Shown: piece after piece, positions 9,871 to 19,400 of the stretch | Layout: each line of letters starts with the position of its first letter | Position numbering within the stretch: the first letter of the stretch is position 1 | From: Knoellia flava TL1 | Lineage (GTDB): Bacteria; Actinomycetota; Actinomycetes; Actinomycetales; Dermatophilaceae | Assembly: GCF_000768675.1 (NCBI RefSeq) | Contig: NZ_AVPI01000022.1 | Location: 1 to 64,000, forward strand | Length of the DNA stretch: 64,000 nt | Direction: 5' to 3' | Translations under genes and position numbers: made by a program | Notes under the pieces: generated by a model | What the model saw: only the letters and a program-made list of their open reading frames with translations | The model's database searches: none | Told to the model about the DNA's origin: nothing

Positions 9871-11004
9871 TCAGTCGTCGACGCTCGCGAACGCCTCCCG
9901 GATGATGGCGCCGACCTGCTCGATCTCAATGAGGAAGCCGTCGTGGCCGAAGCGCGACCCGATGCGTCGCAGGGTCGTCCCCGGGCGCAACGCGGCGATC
10001 TCGTCGGAGAGCCGCTCCGGATAGAGACGGTCGGTGTCCACGCCGGCGACGACGAGGCGGCCCTCGAAGGCGGCGAGCGCCGCGGCGACTCCCCCACGCC
10101 CGCGCCCCACGTCGTGGCTGTTCATGGCCTCGCTGAGCACGACGTAGGAGTTGGCGTCGAAGCGGCGACCGAGCTTGCCTGCGTGGTGGTCGAGGTAGGA
10201 CTCGACCGCGAAGCGCCCACCCCGGTCGAGCGGTTCCTCGCCCGGCTGCGCATCACGCCCGAACCGCTCGGCGAGCTCGCCCTCGTGCCGGTAGGTGACG
10301 TGCGCGATGCGCCGCGCGATGCCGAGCCCGTCGCTCGGGGTGACACCGTGCTCGTAGTAGTCGCCGTCGTGGAAGGCCGGGTCGCTGCGGATCGCGAGCA
10401 GCTGAGGCTGGCACCACGCGATCTGGTCGGCCGTCGCGTATGCCGTCGACGCGAGCACGACGCACGTCGCCACCCGCTCCGGGTGGGTCGTCGCCCACTC
10501 GAGGGCCCGCATGCCGCCCATCGAGCCACCGAGCACGCCGGCCCACCGGTCGATGCCGAGGTGGTCGGAGAGCCGCGCCTCGACGGCGACCTGGTCGCGG
10601 ATCGTCACGGATGGGAAGCGGCCGCCCCACGCACGGCCGTCGGGCGCGTCGCTCGACGGGCCGGTCGTCCCCTGGCACCCGCCGAGGACGTTGCTCGCGA
10701 CGACGAAGAACCGGTCGGTGTCCAACGGTCGCCCGGGTCCGACGAGCCCGTCCCACCAGCCGGGCGTCGGGTGTCCCGAGCCGGGCGGTCCCTCGACGTG
10801 GGAGTCGCCGGTGAGGGCGTGCTCGACGAGGACGGCGTTGTCGCGAGCGGCGTTGAGTGTCCCCCACGTCTCGTAGGCGACGGTGACCTCGGGCAGGAAG
10901 CCCCCACGCTCGAGCTCGAGGGGGCCGACGTCGACGAACCGTCGGTCACCCGGGTCGTCGCCGGGACGCCAGTAGGACGTCGTCGGGAGGTCGGTGATCG
11001 TCAT
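9871..11004 (-). CDS. metX: Homoserine O-acetyltransferase MetX
   Basis: A 377-residue alpha/beta hydrolase-fold enzyme transferring acetyl from acetyl-CoA to L-homoserine, the first committed step of direct-sulfhydrylation methionine synthesis. Visible features are the nucleophile elbow LGGSMGGMRALEW, the oxyanion-region HALTGDSH, and the catalytic Asp in VDTDRLYP and His in FGHDGFLIE. A SAM-IV riboswitch lies just upstream, and its partner metY with a matching riboswitch is at 27.5-28.8 kb. Confidence 0.96.
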   Translation of the reverse strand: MTITDLPTTSYWRPGDDPGDRRFVDVGPLELERGGFLPEVTVAYETWGTLNAARDNAVLVEHALTGDSHVEGPPGSGHPTPGWWDGLVGPGRPLDTDRFFVVASNVLGGCQGTTGPSSDAPDGRAWGGRFPSVTIRDQVAVEARLSDHLGIDRWAGVLGGSMGGMRALEWATTHPERVATCVVLASTAYATADQIAWCQPQLLAIRSDPAFHDGDYYEHGVTPSDGLGIARRIAHVTYRHEGELAERFGRDAQPGEEPLDRGGRFAVESYLDHHAGKLGRRFDANSYVVLSEAMNSHDVGRGRGGVAAALAAFEGRLVVAGVDTDRLYPERLSDEIAALRPGTTLRRIGSRFGHDGFLIEIEQVGAIIREAFASVDD

Positions 11005-11020
11005 GGGGGTGCTCCTCGCA

Positions 11021-11133
11021 CGTCGCGCTTGCCCGCCGGATGCCGACGGGCCGTGTCCTCACCCGGGGCACCCCACCGCGAGGAGGGTTGCCGCCCAGCA
11101 AGCCGGGGCTTGTCGCTGGGACTCTTGACCTGG
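11021..11133 (-). ncRNA. SAM-IV riboswitch controlling metX
   Basis: On the minus strand, 5' to 3', the leader reads GGTCAAGAGTCCCAGCG, a P1-P2 region with AAGCCCCGGCTTGCTGG, then CGGCAACCCTCC, GGGGTGCCCCGGGTGAGGAC, and finally a pseudoknot-type GGCAAGCGCG 17 bases before the metX ATG. These blocks match the actinobacterial SAM-IV class known ahead of methionine genes. SAM binding would be expected to reduce metX expression. Boundaries are by motif, not by folding. Confidence 0.9.
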
Positions 11134-11194
11134 GTGGAGTCTAGGTGCGCCACGGCGCCTCGCGGGAGGCCTGTCCGCACCGTGAGAGCGCTGG

Positions 11195-12310
11195 TCAGGC
11201 GGCGATCTCGCCCCACCGGTGCCGTGGCCGCATCTGATGCTCGACCATGCGGTCGAGGAAGGCCGCGAGACGGTAGTCCGGGTCGACGCGCAGCGCTCTG
11301 GCGACGGCGTCCCCCGCGGTGGAGCCGTTGCCCACGCCCCACGCGACGCAGCCCGCCACGGTGCAGATCGCGGCGACCTCCGCGGGCCACGCGTCCGGCA
11401 CCCGGGTCGTCATCGCGAGGAGGCGACGGAGCACCACCTCCGAGTGCTCGGAGGTCGTCACCGCGCCGGTGGTGACGTGTCGGCGCAGCAAGGCCGTCGA
11501 CTCGTCGTCGACCTTGTCGAGCGGGAACATCACCGGTGACATCCACGCGACGAGGGCATCGCGCCAGGCCCTGTCGGCGAGGGACCGAACCAGCCGGGCG
11601 GCGTCCTCGTCGGTCACCGCGAACGTGTCGCCACGGTCCCCCAGCGGAGCAAGGACCTGCGCCCACACGTCCGGCACCCGGTCGAGGGAGTCGTCTCCGC
11701 CGCGGTCAGCGGCGTCGAGTCCTGTGGGGTCTCCCGGCAGGAGCACGGCTCCGGGCTCCGGAAGGGTCGCCAGCGCGGCGCCGACCCCGTGGCTCAGCGC
11801 CGGGTTCTCCTCGACCAGCGCGCCCACCTGGTCTCGACTCGCCAGCGGCGCACTGCCCCGGGCGATGAGCTCGGCGACCGCCGGCACCTCGAAGTCGTCC
11901 GGGACGGGGTGTCCGTCGGCGTGATCGAGCAGGAGGCCGTCGAGCTCGTCCACGGGACGGCAGCACCACCCCCACCACCGGCCGTCGCGGACCACGACGT
12001 GGTCGATGATCCCGACGCCGGCGGAGCGCAGCCCGCGGTGGACGGCCCGCCGCAGCGACCGTGACTCGCCGGCCACGCTCTCGTGACCGACGACGAGCGC
12101 CGCCTGCGGCTCGACGCGCAGCAGGCTCTCGAGGAGCAGGCGCGCCGTGGGCCGCACGTCGCACTCGGGTGGCAGGTCGATCCTGGCCACGGGTCCGAGC
12201 AGCCCGCCGGAGACGACGCTGACGGTGAGCGAGCGGGAGATCCGGTGGCCGACCTGGTGCGGCAACAACGCCAGCATCTCGTCGGTCGTGGAGACTTTCA
12301 CTGTGGTCAT
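11195..12310 (-). CDS. DUF4192 domain-containing protein
   Basis: A 371-residue protein matching the actinobacterial DUF4192 family: it begins with an MLALLPHQVGHRISRSLTV-type segment, followed by DHVVVRDGRWWGWCC and a C-terminal TVAGCVAWGVGNGSTA segment. No catalytic motif or signal peptide is evident and the family has no assigned function. It is a monocistronic-looking gene on the minus strand between the metX leader and a DUF1232 gene. Confidence 0.85.
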   Translation of the reverse strand: MTTVKVSTTDEMLALLPHQVGHRISRSLTVSVVSGGLLGPVARIDLPPECDVRPTARLLLESLLRVEPQAALVVGHESVAGESRSLRRAVHRGLRSAGVGIIDHVVVRDGRWWGWCCRPVDELDGLLLDHADGHPVPDDFEVPAVAELIARGSAPLASRDQVGALVEENPALSHGVGAALATLPEPGAVLLPGDPTGLDAADRGGDDSLDRVPDVWAQVLAPLGDRGDTFAVTDEDAARLVRSLADRAWRDALVAWMSPVMFPLDKVDDESTALLRRHVTTGAVTTSEHSEVVLRRLLAMTTRVPDAWPAEVAAICTVAGCVAWGVGNGSTAGDAVARALRVDPDYRLAAFLDRMVEHQMRPRHRWGEIAA

Positions 12311-12403
12311 GGAGCCACCCTCGGGAGACCCCGACCACCACGGAAGGGTCAGGTTCCGCCGCTGTGGACGGCGGACGGCAGACGCGTCTGGTGTGGACGA
12401 CGC

Positions 12404-12841
12404 TCAGGCACGCGGCGGGACCGAACCCCCACGAGAGGCGTCGTCGACGACCTCGCCCGGCACCGCGTCCGCGGGGGTCCTGGGACCGGCGCCGTGGCCC
12501 GACCCGCGGCCGGTCGCGCGCTCCCACTCGAGGAACGCCTCGGTCTCGGTGACGAGCTGCGCGGCGAGCCACGACCCGACCATCGCGTCGTCGGCGAGCC
12601 CGAAGGCACCGAGGAGCGCCTCGGGCAGCAGGTCCACCGGCGAGACGAGGTAGCCGGCCGCACCGGCGATCATGAGGAGGCGGCCGACGGAGGTCCCGGT
12701 GTACTCGCCCGAACGCACCGCCTTGACGAGCCGCGGCACTGCCTGCGCACGCTCGACCATCGACGGGCCGCCGGGCCGGGTGGCGATGCGGATCGCCGTC
12801 GCCAGGCTCTTGAACGTCGTGACCTTGGAGGCCATCGCCAT
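12404..12841 (-). CDS. DUF1232 (YkvA-type) small membrane protein
   Basis: A 145-residue protein with the DUF1232 core: a hydrophobic helix LLMIAGAAGYLVSPVDLLPE followed by AFGLADDAMVGSWL. The SPVDLLPE motif is characteristic. The C-terminus is a Gly/Ser/Ala-rich tail. The start overlaps a Met-Ala-Met repeat; ATG 12841 lies one base after the stop of the EcsC gene, so the two are probably an operon. Function is unknown. Confidence 0.82.
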   Translation of the reverse strand: MAMASKVTTFKSLATAIRIATRPGGPSMVERAQAVPRLVKAVRSGEYTGTSVGRLLMIAGAAGYLVSPVDLLPEALLGAFGLADDAMVGSWLAAQLVTETEAFLEWERATGRGSGHGAGPRTPADAVPGEVVDDASRGGSVPPRA

Positions 12842-12842
12842 G

Positions 12843-13592
12843 TCAGGCCTGCGCGATCTGCGGCGTCGCGGTCGGGAACTCGCGCCGGGCGTTGTCGGAG
12901 ATGCGCTTGAGCAGCCAGCCGTCGAGCCCGGCGCCGACGACGCCACCGACGATCGGCACGTTGCGACCGAACCGGGCGAACGTCTTCTTGCCCGCCGTCG
13001 AGAGCAGCCGGAACCCGATCGCCTTGTTGACGACCATGAGCGCTGGTCCGGGGAGCCGCTGCGCGGCGAGGTTCGTGAGACGTCCTGCCGGCGCGACCAT
13101 GCCCGCCTTGGCGAGGAGGTCGTCAGCGTCGGCACCGACGAGCGTGAGCAGCACGGCGGTGCGGATCTGAGGCTGGCTGATGTCGTGCCCGCGCAGCGAC
13201 GCGACGGCCGCGGTCATCCGGGTGGCGATGAGGTAGAAGCCGAGGACGTTGGCCGGCAGCGAGACGGGGAGGGTGATGAACCCGCCGAGGCTCGTGACGA
13301 ACCCGCCGGCCGCGGCGAGCTTGAGGTGGCCCTTGACGATGTCGTCGACGGCGGCCTCGGCGTTGCCGTTGTTCTTCCTCAGCGCGGCGGCCGCGACCTT
13401 CGCGGCGGAGTCGAACGGGCCCTTGCCGTCGATGCCGGTGTCGAGGAGGTTCTCGACCATCTTCGTGGCGGAGTTGCCGACGAAGCCCTGGTCCTTGGGT
13501 GCCTCCTGGGCCTGCTCGAGCGCGGACTTCGTCTGCGCGATCTGGTCCTTGGCGTCCTTGGCGTCGTCCTTGCCGAATCCGAAGAATCCCAC
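12843..13592 (-). CDS. EcsC-family protein
   Basis: A 249-residue protein. GTG 13592 is chosen because AGGAGGT lies 5 bases upstream and gives a VGFFGFGKDDAKDA start. A charged N-terminal helix is followed by hydrophobic segments around LPVSLPANVLGFYLIATRM and VPIVGGVVGAGLDGWL, both typical of EcsC-like proteins. EcsC of Bacillus is linked to an ABC exporter, but no transporter is adjacent here. It is coupled to the downstream DUF1232 gene. Confidence 0.8.
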   Translation of the reverse strand: MGFFGFGKDDAKDAKDQIAQTKSALEQAQEAPKDQGFVGNSATKMVENLLDTGIDGKGPFDSAAKVAAAALRKNNGNAEAAVDDIVKGHLKLAAAGGFVTSLGGFITLPVSLPANVLGFYLIATRMTAAVASLRGHDISQPQIRTAVLLTLVGADADDLLAKAGMVAPAGRLTNLAAQRLPGPALMVVNKAIGFRLLSTAGKKTFARFGRNVPIVGGVVGAGLDGWLLKRISDNARREFPTATPQIAQA

Positions 13593-13721
13593 TGATGACC
13601 TCCTGTGGTGCGCGGCTCTTGCCGGCACCGTCGCGACTGCTGTCCCGACCGATCCTGCCACGTCAACGCGGGTACGCCGCTCGGGCGCGGGGGTGTCCTG
13701 ACCCTCACCTAGGCTGCGCCC

Positions 13722-15419
13722 ATGGCCTTCGCCGGCGATCCCGCCGACCTCGTCGCCGCCGTGGTCCACGGTGGCCGTGCCGCGCTCGTCGGCGACCGCG
13801 TCCGCACGGTCGGACCTGTCGGTGACGTCGCCCGCGAGCTCGCGGTCATCGAGACATCGTCGCGTCCGCGGTGGGTCTGGTGGAGCGCCCGGTATGCCGG
13901 CCCGCTGGTGTCCGCGGCCGGCGCACCCCTCGCTCGGGCCTGGGACCTCGCCGAGGCCCACCGGATCCTCCACGGCGGGTGGAACGCGGAGCCCGGTCGC
14001 GTCTGGGCGGGGGCACACGGCATACCGGTCTCGACGATGCCGGCCCCGTCGGCAGGTGACCTCTTCGACTTCTCGGCGGGCGACGAGGTGGGGCCCGAGG
14101 ACCTCGTTCGTTCCGACGGCCACCTGCGCGCGGACGCGGCATCGGGCTGGCTCGAGACCGACGAGCGACTGCTGCGGTGGGCCGAGGCAGCGCTCGAGTG
14201 CGCGGTGGCGCAGCGGGAGCGTGCCGGGTCGCTCGGCGCCCGGACCGTGGCGACCGTGCACTCGGAGTCCGCCGCGGCCCTGCTGTGCCTCGAGCTCGAG
14301 CATGGCGGCCTTCCCGTCGACCGCGTCCTCCTCGAGCGGCTCATCGGTGAGTTCGCAGGTCCGCGCGCGGCGTCCGAGGAGGCGGCCGTGGCGGCGCGAC
14401 GCGAGCGCGACGCGCAGGTCCTCCAGCACGTGCCCGGTCGCGAGTCGACCGACCTGCGCAACCCGCAGCAGGTGCGCGAGATGCTCGCCGGCGTCGGTGT
14501 CGACGTGCCCAACACGCGCAAGTGGGTGCTCGACGCCTACCGGCAGGTCCACCCCGTCGTCGACGCGCTCCTGACGTGGCGCAAGGCGGAACGGATCGCC
14601 ACGACCTACGGCTACCGCTGGCTCGACGAGTGCGTCGGCCCCGACGACCGGCTCCGCGGCGGCTGGTCGGCGTGCGACGGCGCTGCGGGGCGGATGACCG
14701 CCGAGAACGGCCTGCACAACCTGCCGGCGGCACTGCGGGCAGGGGTAGCCGCGCACCCCGGCCACGTCCTCGTCCGCGCCGACCTCGGCCAGATCGAGCC
14801 GCGGGTGCTCGCCGTCGTGTCGGGCGACCCGGCCTTCGCCGAGGCGACCCGTGCCGACGACCTCTATGCGCCGGTGGCGTCACGCCTCGGCGTCGAGCGG
14901 CCGGTGGCCAAGGTGGCGGTGCTCGCCGCGATGTACGGCCAGCGCAGCGGCGCCGCGGGTGAGGCCCTGCGCGGGCTCGAGCGGGCCTATCCGGTGGCGA
15001 TGGGGCTGCTCGACCGTGCCTACGACAGCGGGGTGCGCGGCGAGCCGCTGCGGACCTTCGGTGGCCGGCTCATCCCGACCGGTCGGTTCCTCGCGCAGTC
15101 TCCGGTGGGCGCGAACCCGGCGCTCGACGCGGCCCGGGGACGGTTCGCGCGCAACGCGATCATCCAGGGGGCGGCGGCCGAGCTCTTCAAGGCGTGGGCG
15201 GCGACGGTCCGCGCGCTCGGTGGCCCGCTGGGCGCCGAGATCGTGCTGTGCCTGCACGACGAGCTGCTCGTGCACGCGCCGGCCGAACGAGCCGAGGAGG
15301 TGTGGGCCCTCGTCGACCGGGCGCTGGCCGACGCGTCGCGGCGGTGGGCGGCAGGGGCGCCGGTGCGGTTCGTCGCCGACACCTCCGTCATCGCCCGCTG
15401 GTCCGACGCCAAGGACTGA
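13722..15419 (+). CDS. Bifunctional 3'-5' exonuclease / family-A DNA polymerase
   Basis: A 565-residue PolA-like protein lacking the 5' nuclease domain. An N-terminal degenerate exonuclease-like region (1-190) precedes polymerase motifs: RMTAENGLHNLPA, motif A VRADLGQIEPRVLA (DLGQIEPR where Pol I has DYSQIELR), motif B PVAKVAVLAAMYGQRSG, and motif C IVLCLHDELLVHAP. Such short Pol I paralogues are widespread in Actinobacteria alongside full PolA. ATG 13722 follows a plausible promoter region after the divergent EcsC gene. Its role is probably accessory repair synthesis (inference). Confidence 0.88.
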   Translation: MAFAGDPADLVAAVVHGGRAALVGDRVRTVGPVGDVARELAVIETSSRPRWVWWSARYAGPLVSAAGAPLARAWDLAEAHRILHGGWNAEPGRVWAGAHGIPVSTMPAPSAGDLFDFSAGDEVGPEDLVRSDGHLRADAASGWLETDERLLRWAEAALECAVAQRERAGSLGARTVATVHSESAAALLCLELEHGGLPVDRVLLERLIGEFAGPRAASEEAAVAARRERDAQVLQHVPGRESTDLRNPQQVREMLAGVGVDVPNTRKWVLDAYRQVHPVVDALLTWRKAERIATTYGYRWLDECVGPDDRLRGGWSACDGAAGRMTAENGLHNLPAALRAGVAAHPGHVLVRADLGQIEPRVLAVVSGDPAFAEATRADDLYAPVASRLGVERPVAKVAVLAAMYGQRSGAAGEALRGLERAYPVAMGLLDRAYDSGVRGEPLRTFGGRLIPTGRFLAQSPVGANPALDAARGRFARNAIIQGAAAELFKAWAATVRALGGPLGAEIVLCLHDELLVHAPAERAEEVWALVDRALADASRRWAAGAPVRFVADTSVIARWSDAKD

Positions 15420-15428
15420 AACCCCTCT

Positions 15429-15509
15429 CTCGACTTCTTATTGCCCGTTTGGGACACAGCATCGAGTGCTTCGCCGAGCGGATGCGTCCCAAACGGGCAA
15501 TAAGTCGAG
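15429..15509. terminator. Long hairpin between polymerase and PAC2 genes
   Basis: A 24-bp stem with a 3-base bulge: left arm 15429-15455 (CTCGACTTCTTATTGCCCG...GGGAC), right arm 15486-15509, loop of 30 bases. It lies between convergent genes and most likely ends both transcripts. Its outer part resembles the hairpin at 27451-27503 (CGACTTCTTGCCCG). Confidence 0.7.
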
Positions 15510-15513
15510 GTTC

Positions 15514-16422
15514 TCAGTCGTCGCTGACGTTGCGGAGGAACTCCTCGATGTCGGCACCGAGCTCGTCGGCGGACGGCAGGTCCTCGGCCTCGGTCGCGAG
15601 CAGGCTCGGACGCTCCTGGCCCTCGACGAACGCGTCGTACTGCTGCTCCAGCGCGTTGACGATCTGGCCGGCCTCGGCGTTGTCGGCGAGCTCGGCCGCG
15701 ATCTCGCGGTTGTTGACCCCGGCCTTGGCGACGAGCTCGTCGTTGGGCAGGTTGAGACCGGTGGCGTCGGTGATCGCGTTGAGCGCGGCGAGGGCACCCT
15801 CGGCCCACTCAGCCTGCGCGAGGTACTGCGGCACGTGGATCGCGAACCCGAGCGCGTCGCGCCCGGCCTCGCCGAGGCGCAGCTCGAGCAGGGCCGGGAA
15901 GCTCGCCGGCACCTGCACCTGCCCGAACGGGGACTCCTTGTCACCGACGAGGCGGGGGTCGGTGGCGTGCGCCGTCATGCCCACGGGACGGGTGTGCGGC
16001 ACGCCCATCGGGATGCCGTGGCTCGTGACGACGAGCGTGATCCCGAGGATCTGGATGAGATGGCGGATCGCCTCGATCGTGCGCTCCCACTGGAAGTCCG
16101 GCTCCGGACCCGTGAGGAGGTAGTAGGTCTGGCCGTCGCGGTCGCGCATCCGGTAGAGCACCATCGACGGGTCGGCGTAGCTCTCCCAGCGGTTGGTGTC
16201 GAAGACCATCGCGGGGCGACGCCCGCGGTAGTCGAGCAGCGCGTCGACGTCGAACGTCGCGACGACCTCGGCGTCGGTCGTGTCGACGAGGTGCGTGCCG
16301 AGGATGCGCTGGATATTGCCGGCGTCGATGAACGCGCCGAGGAGCACGATGAGCGCGCCCGGCTGCCGGGTCGGCGGCTGGACGTCGATCTCGAAGCGGT
16401 AGAGGTCAGACGGGTTCTGCAC
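15514..16422 (-). CDS. PAC2-family protein
   Basis: A 302-residue protein of the PAC2 (proteasome assembly chaperone 2-like) superfamily. It has LIVLLGAFIDAGNIQR near the start, the FDVDALLDYRGRRP segment, LLTGPEPDFQWERT and TSHGIPMGVPHTRP. Actinobacterial PAC2 proteins are common, and a link to the mycobacterial-type proteasome is inferred rather than shown. It is a single gene, with its stop 5 bases from the hairpin. Confidence 0.85.
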   Translation of the reverse strand: MQNPSDLYRFEIDVQPPTRQPGALIVLLGAFIDAGNIQRILGTHLVDTTDAEVVATFDVDALLDYRGRRPAMVFDTNRWESYADPSMVLYRMRDRDGQTYYLLTGPEPDFQWERTIEAIRHLIQILGITLVVTSHGIPMGVPHTRPVGMTAHATDPRLVGDKESPFGQVQVPASFPALLELRLGEAGRDALGFAIHVPQYLAQAEWAEGALAALNAITDATGLNLPNDELVAKAGVNNREIAAELADNAEAGQIVNALEQQYDAFVEGQERPSLLATEAEDLPSADELGADIEEFLRNVSDD

Positions 16423-16485
16423 GGGAACAGCCTCTCAGGGGGGTCACGTGTCTGGTCAAACGTGCCGGTGCGCACGGAGATTCCC

Positions 16486-19400
16486 TCACCGCGTCACCGC
16501 CGCGATGGCGTTGCGCACGCGCTTCTCGCTCACCGGGTGCGCGGTCCCGAGCGACTGCGCGAAGAGACTCACCCGCAGCTCCTCGATCATCCACGCGATG
16601 TCAGTCACCTCGGGCGCGCGGGCGGCGGTTGCCGGGAGCGCGTCGAGCAGGTCGGCGTATGCCGTCTCGACCGAGTCGACCTGCGCCTGCAGCTGCGGCT
16701 CGCGGGGGTTCGTCGGGGCTCTGTCGAGGCGCTGGAGCATCGCCTTGAGGTAGCGCTGGAGGTGCGGCAACCGGGCCAGCCCCGTCTCGGCGACGAATCC
16801 CGGCCGGATGAGCCCGTCGAGCTGGGCGCGCACGTCCGCCGTCGTCGCGGCGAGGCTGCGGGCACCTGCCCCCGAGCCGATCGCGTCGAGCCGCCGGCGC
16901 ACGTCACCGGCGAGCGCGAGCACGGGCTCGACCGCCTCGACGACGACGAGGACCCGGGTGACGACGTGGGTCCGCACGGCCGCGAGCGCGGTCTCGAACT
17001 CGGCCCGCGTCCGGACCTCGCCGGCGACGTGTTCGGCCACGATCGCGTCGACGGCGGCGGCGAGGCAGTCCTCGAGCAGCGCCGGGACCGACCCGTGCGG
17101 GTTCTGCCCGAGGGCAAGCTTCTGTGCGTTGCTGAGCCGGGCGAGGACCCGCTTCCACGGCGCGCTCGTGTTGAGCAGGAGCAGCCGGCGCACACCCTGC
17201 CGGTGGGCGGCAGCGGCCGTGCCGGGGTGGTCGAGCACCCGCAGCGCGACCGACGTCCCCTCGTCGACGAGCGCGGGGAACCCCTGGACGGTGTGACCGT
17301 CGGAGCGCCCCTCGAAGGTGCGTGGCACGTCGTCGACGGTCCAGCCGGTGAGCCCCCGTCGCTCGATGGACGCCCCGGCCCGGGCCATGCGCTTGCGCAC
17401 CGCTCCCTCGGACTTCGGGCGCAGCTCGTCGAGGTCCTTGCCGCGGGCGACGACGCGGCCGCCGGGGGCCTCCACGGAGAAGGTGATCCGCAGGTGGTCG
17501 GGGACGCGTGCCCAGTCCCACTCCCCCGGTGGCACGGCGACCCCGGTCCGCTCGCGGAGGACCCGGGCCAGCTCGTCGGTGAAGGCAGCGCCCGAGCCCG
17601 GGTCCGCGGCCGCCAGTGCGGCGTGCGCGTGGTCGGGGGTCGGCACGAAGTGGCGACGGGTCGCCTTGGGCAGCGACTTGAGCAGGGCGACGGCGAGGTC
17701 CTCACGCAGCCCGGGCACCTGCCAGTCGAACCCTGCGGCGTCGAGCCGGTTGAGCACCGCGGTGGGGACGTGCACGGTCACACCGTCGGCGGCGTCGCCC
17801 GGCGAGAACTGGTAGGTGACGTCGAGCTCGAGGTCGCCCTGGCGCCAGGTGCGTGGGTAGTCGCCCGCCGAGACGGCGTCGGCGTCGTCGCGGGTGAGCA
17901 GCTCCTCGGTGAAGGTGAGCAGGTCGGGCCGTCGCCGCTGTTCGCCCTTCCACCACCGGTCGAAGTGGCGGCTCGACGTGACGTCGGGCGGGATCCGCGC
18001 GTCGTAGAACTCGAAGACGACCTCGTCGTCGACGACGATGTCGCGCCGCCGAGCCCGCTCCTCGAGCTCCGAGAGCCGTTGCAGCAGTGCAGTGTTGGCC
18101 TTCCAGAACCGGTGGTGCGTCTCCCAGTCACCCTCGACGAGCGCGTGCCGGATGAAGAGGTCGCGCGCCTCCTCGGGGTTGATCCGTCCGTACTGCACCG
18201 TGCGGTCCACGACGAGCGGCACGCCGTAGAGGGTGACCCGCTCGGAGGCGACGACGCTCCCCTGCGACTTCGCCCAGCGCGGTTCCGACCAGGTCCGCTT
18301 GACGACGTGCGCCCCGACCTCCTCGGCCCACTCGGGCTCGATGGCGGCGTTGACGCGCGCCCAGAGCCGGGTCGTCTCGACGAGCTCGGCGGCCATGACC
18401 ACGTCGGGCTGCTTCTTGAAGAGCCCCGACCCCGGGTTGATGGCGAAACGCGAACCGCGCGCACCGGCATACTCGCGCTTCTGCTCGTCGCGGACACCGA
18501 CGTGCGAGAGGAGCCCGGCGAGAAGCGCCTTGTGGACGAGGTCCCAGTCGGGCTCGCCGCCCTTGGCCGCCGAGCTCTGCTCGGGGTCGATGCGCGCCTG
18601 CTTGCACGCGCTGCGCAGCTGCTGGTGCAGGTCCTGCCACTCGCGGATGCGCAGGTAGTGCAGGAACTCCGCCTTGCACATCCGACGAAAAGCACTGCCG
18701 GACAACGCCTTCTGCTGCTCCTTGACGTAGCGCCACAGGGCGTGGAAGCCGGCGAAGTCCGACGTCTCGCTCTTGAAGCGGGCGTGCTGCTGCTGGGCCT
18801 GCGCCTCCTTGTCGACCGGCCGCTCGCGCGGGTCCTGGATCGACAGGGCCGCGACGATGACGAGGACCTCCTTGGTGCACCCGAGCCGACCCGCCTCGAT
18901 GAGCATCCGTCCCATGCGCGGGTCGAGCGGCAGTCGGGCGAGCGTCTTCCCGTATGCCGTGAGCCGCTTCTCGCCTCGCCTCCCCTGGCCCTCGCGCAGG
19001 GCCCGCAGCTCCTCGAGGAGCCGGACGCCGTCCGCGACCTGCTTCGGGTCGGGAGCGTCGACGAACGGGAAGCGGGCGACGTCGCCGAGCCCCAGCGAGG
19101 TCATCTGGAGGATGACCGACGCGAGCGAGGTGCGCTGGATCTCGGGCTCGGTGAACTCGGGCCGGCTCTCGAAGTCCTCCTCCGAGTAGAGCCGGATGGC
19201 GATGCCGTCGGCGACGCGACCGCAGCGCCCGGACCGCTGGGCCGCACTGGCCTGCGAGATCGGCTCGATAGGGAGTCGCTGGACCTTGGTGCGCTGGGAG
19301 TAGCGCGAGATGCGGGCGGTGCCGGTGTCGATGACGTAGCCGATGCCGGGGACGGTGAGCGAGGTCTCGGCGACGTTGGTGGCGAGGATGATTCGGCGGC

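Noticed and set aside
9843-9875. GCGACCG copies near the metX 3' end as a SARP site
   Set aside because: Spacing is not 11 bp and there is no promoter context at the end of a gene.
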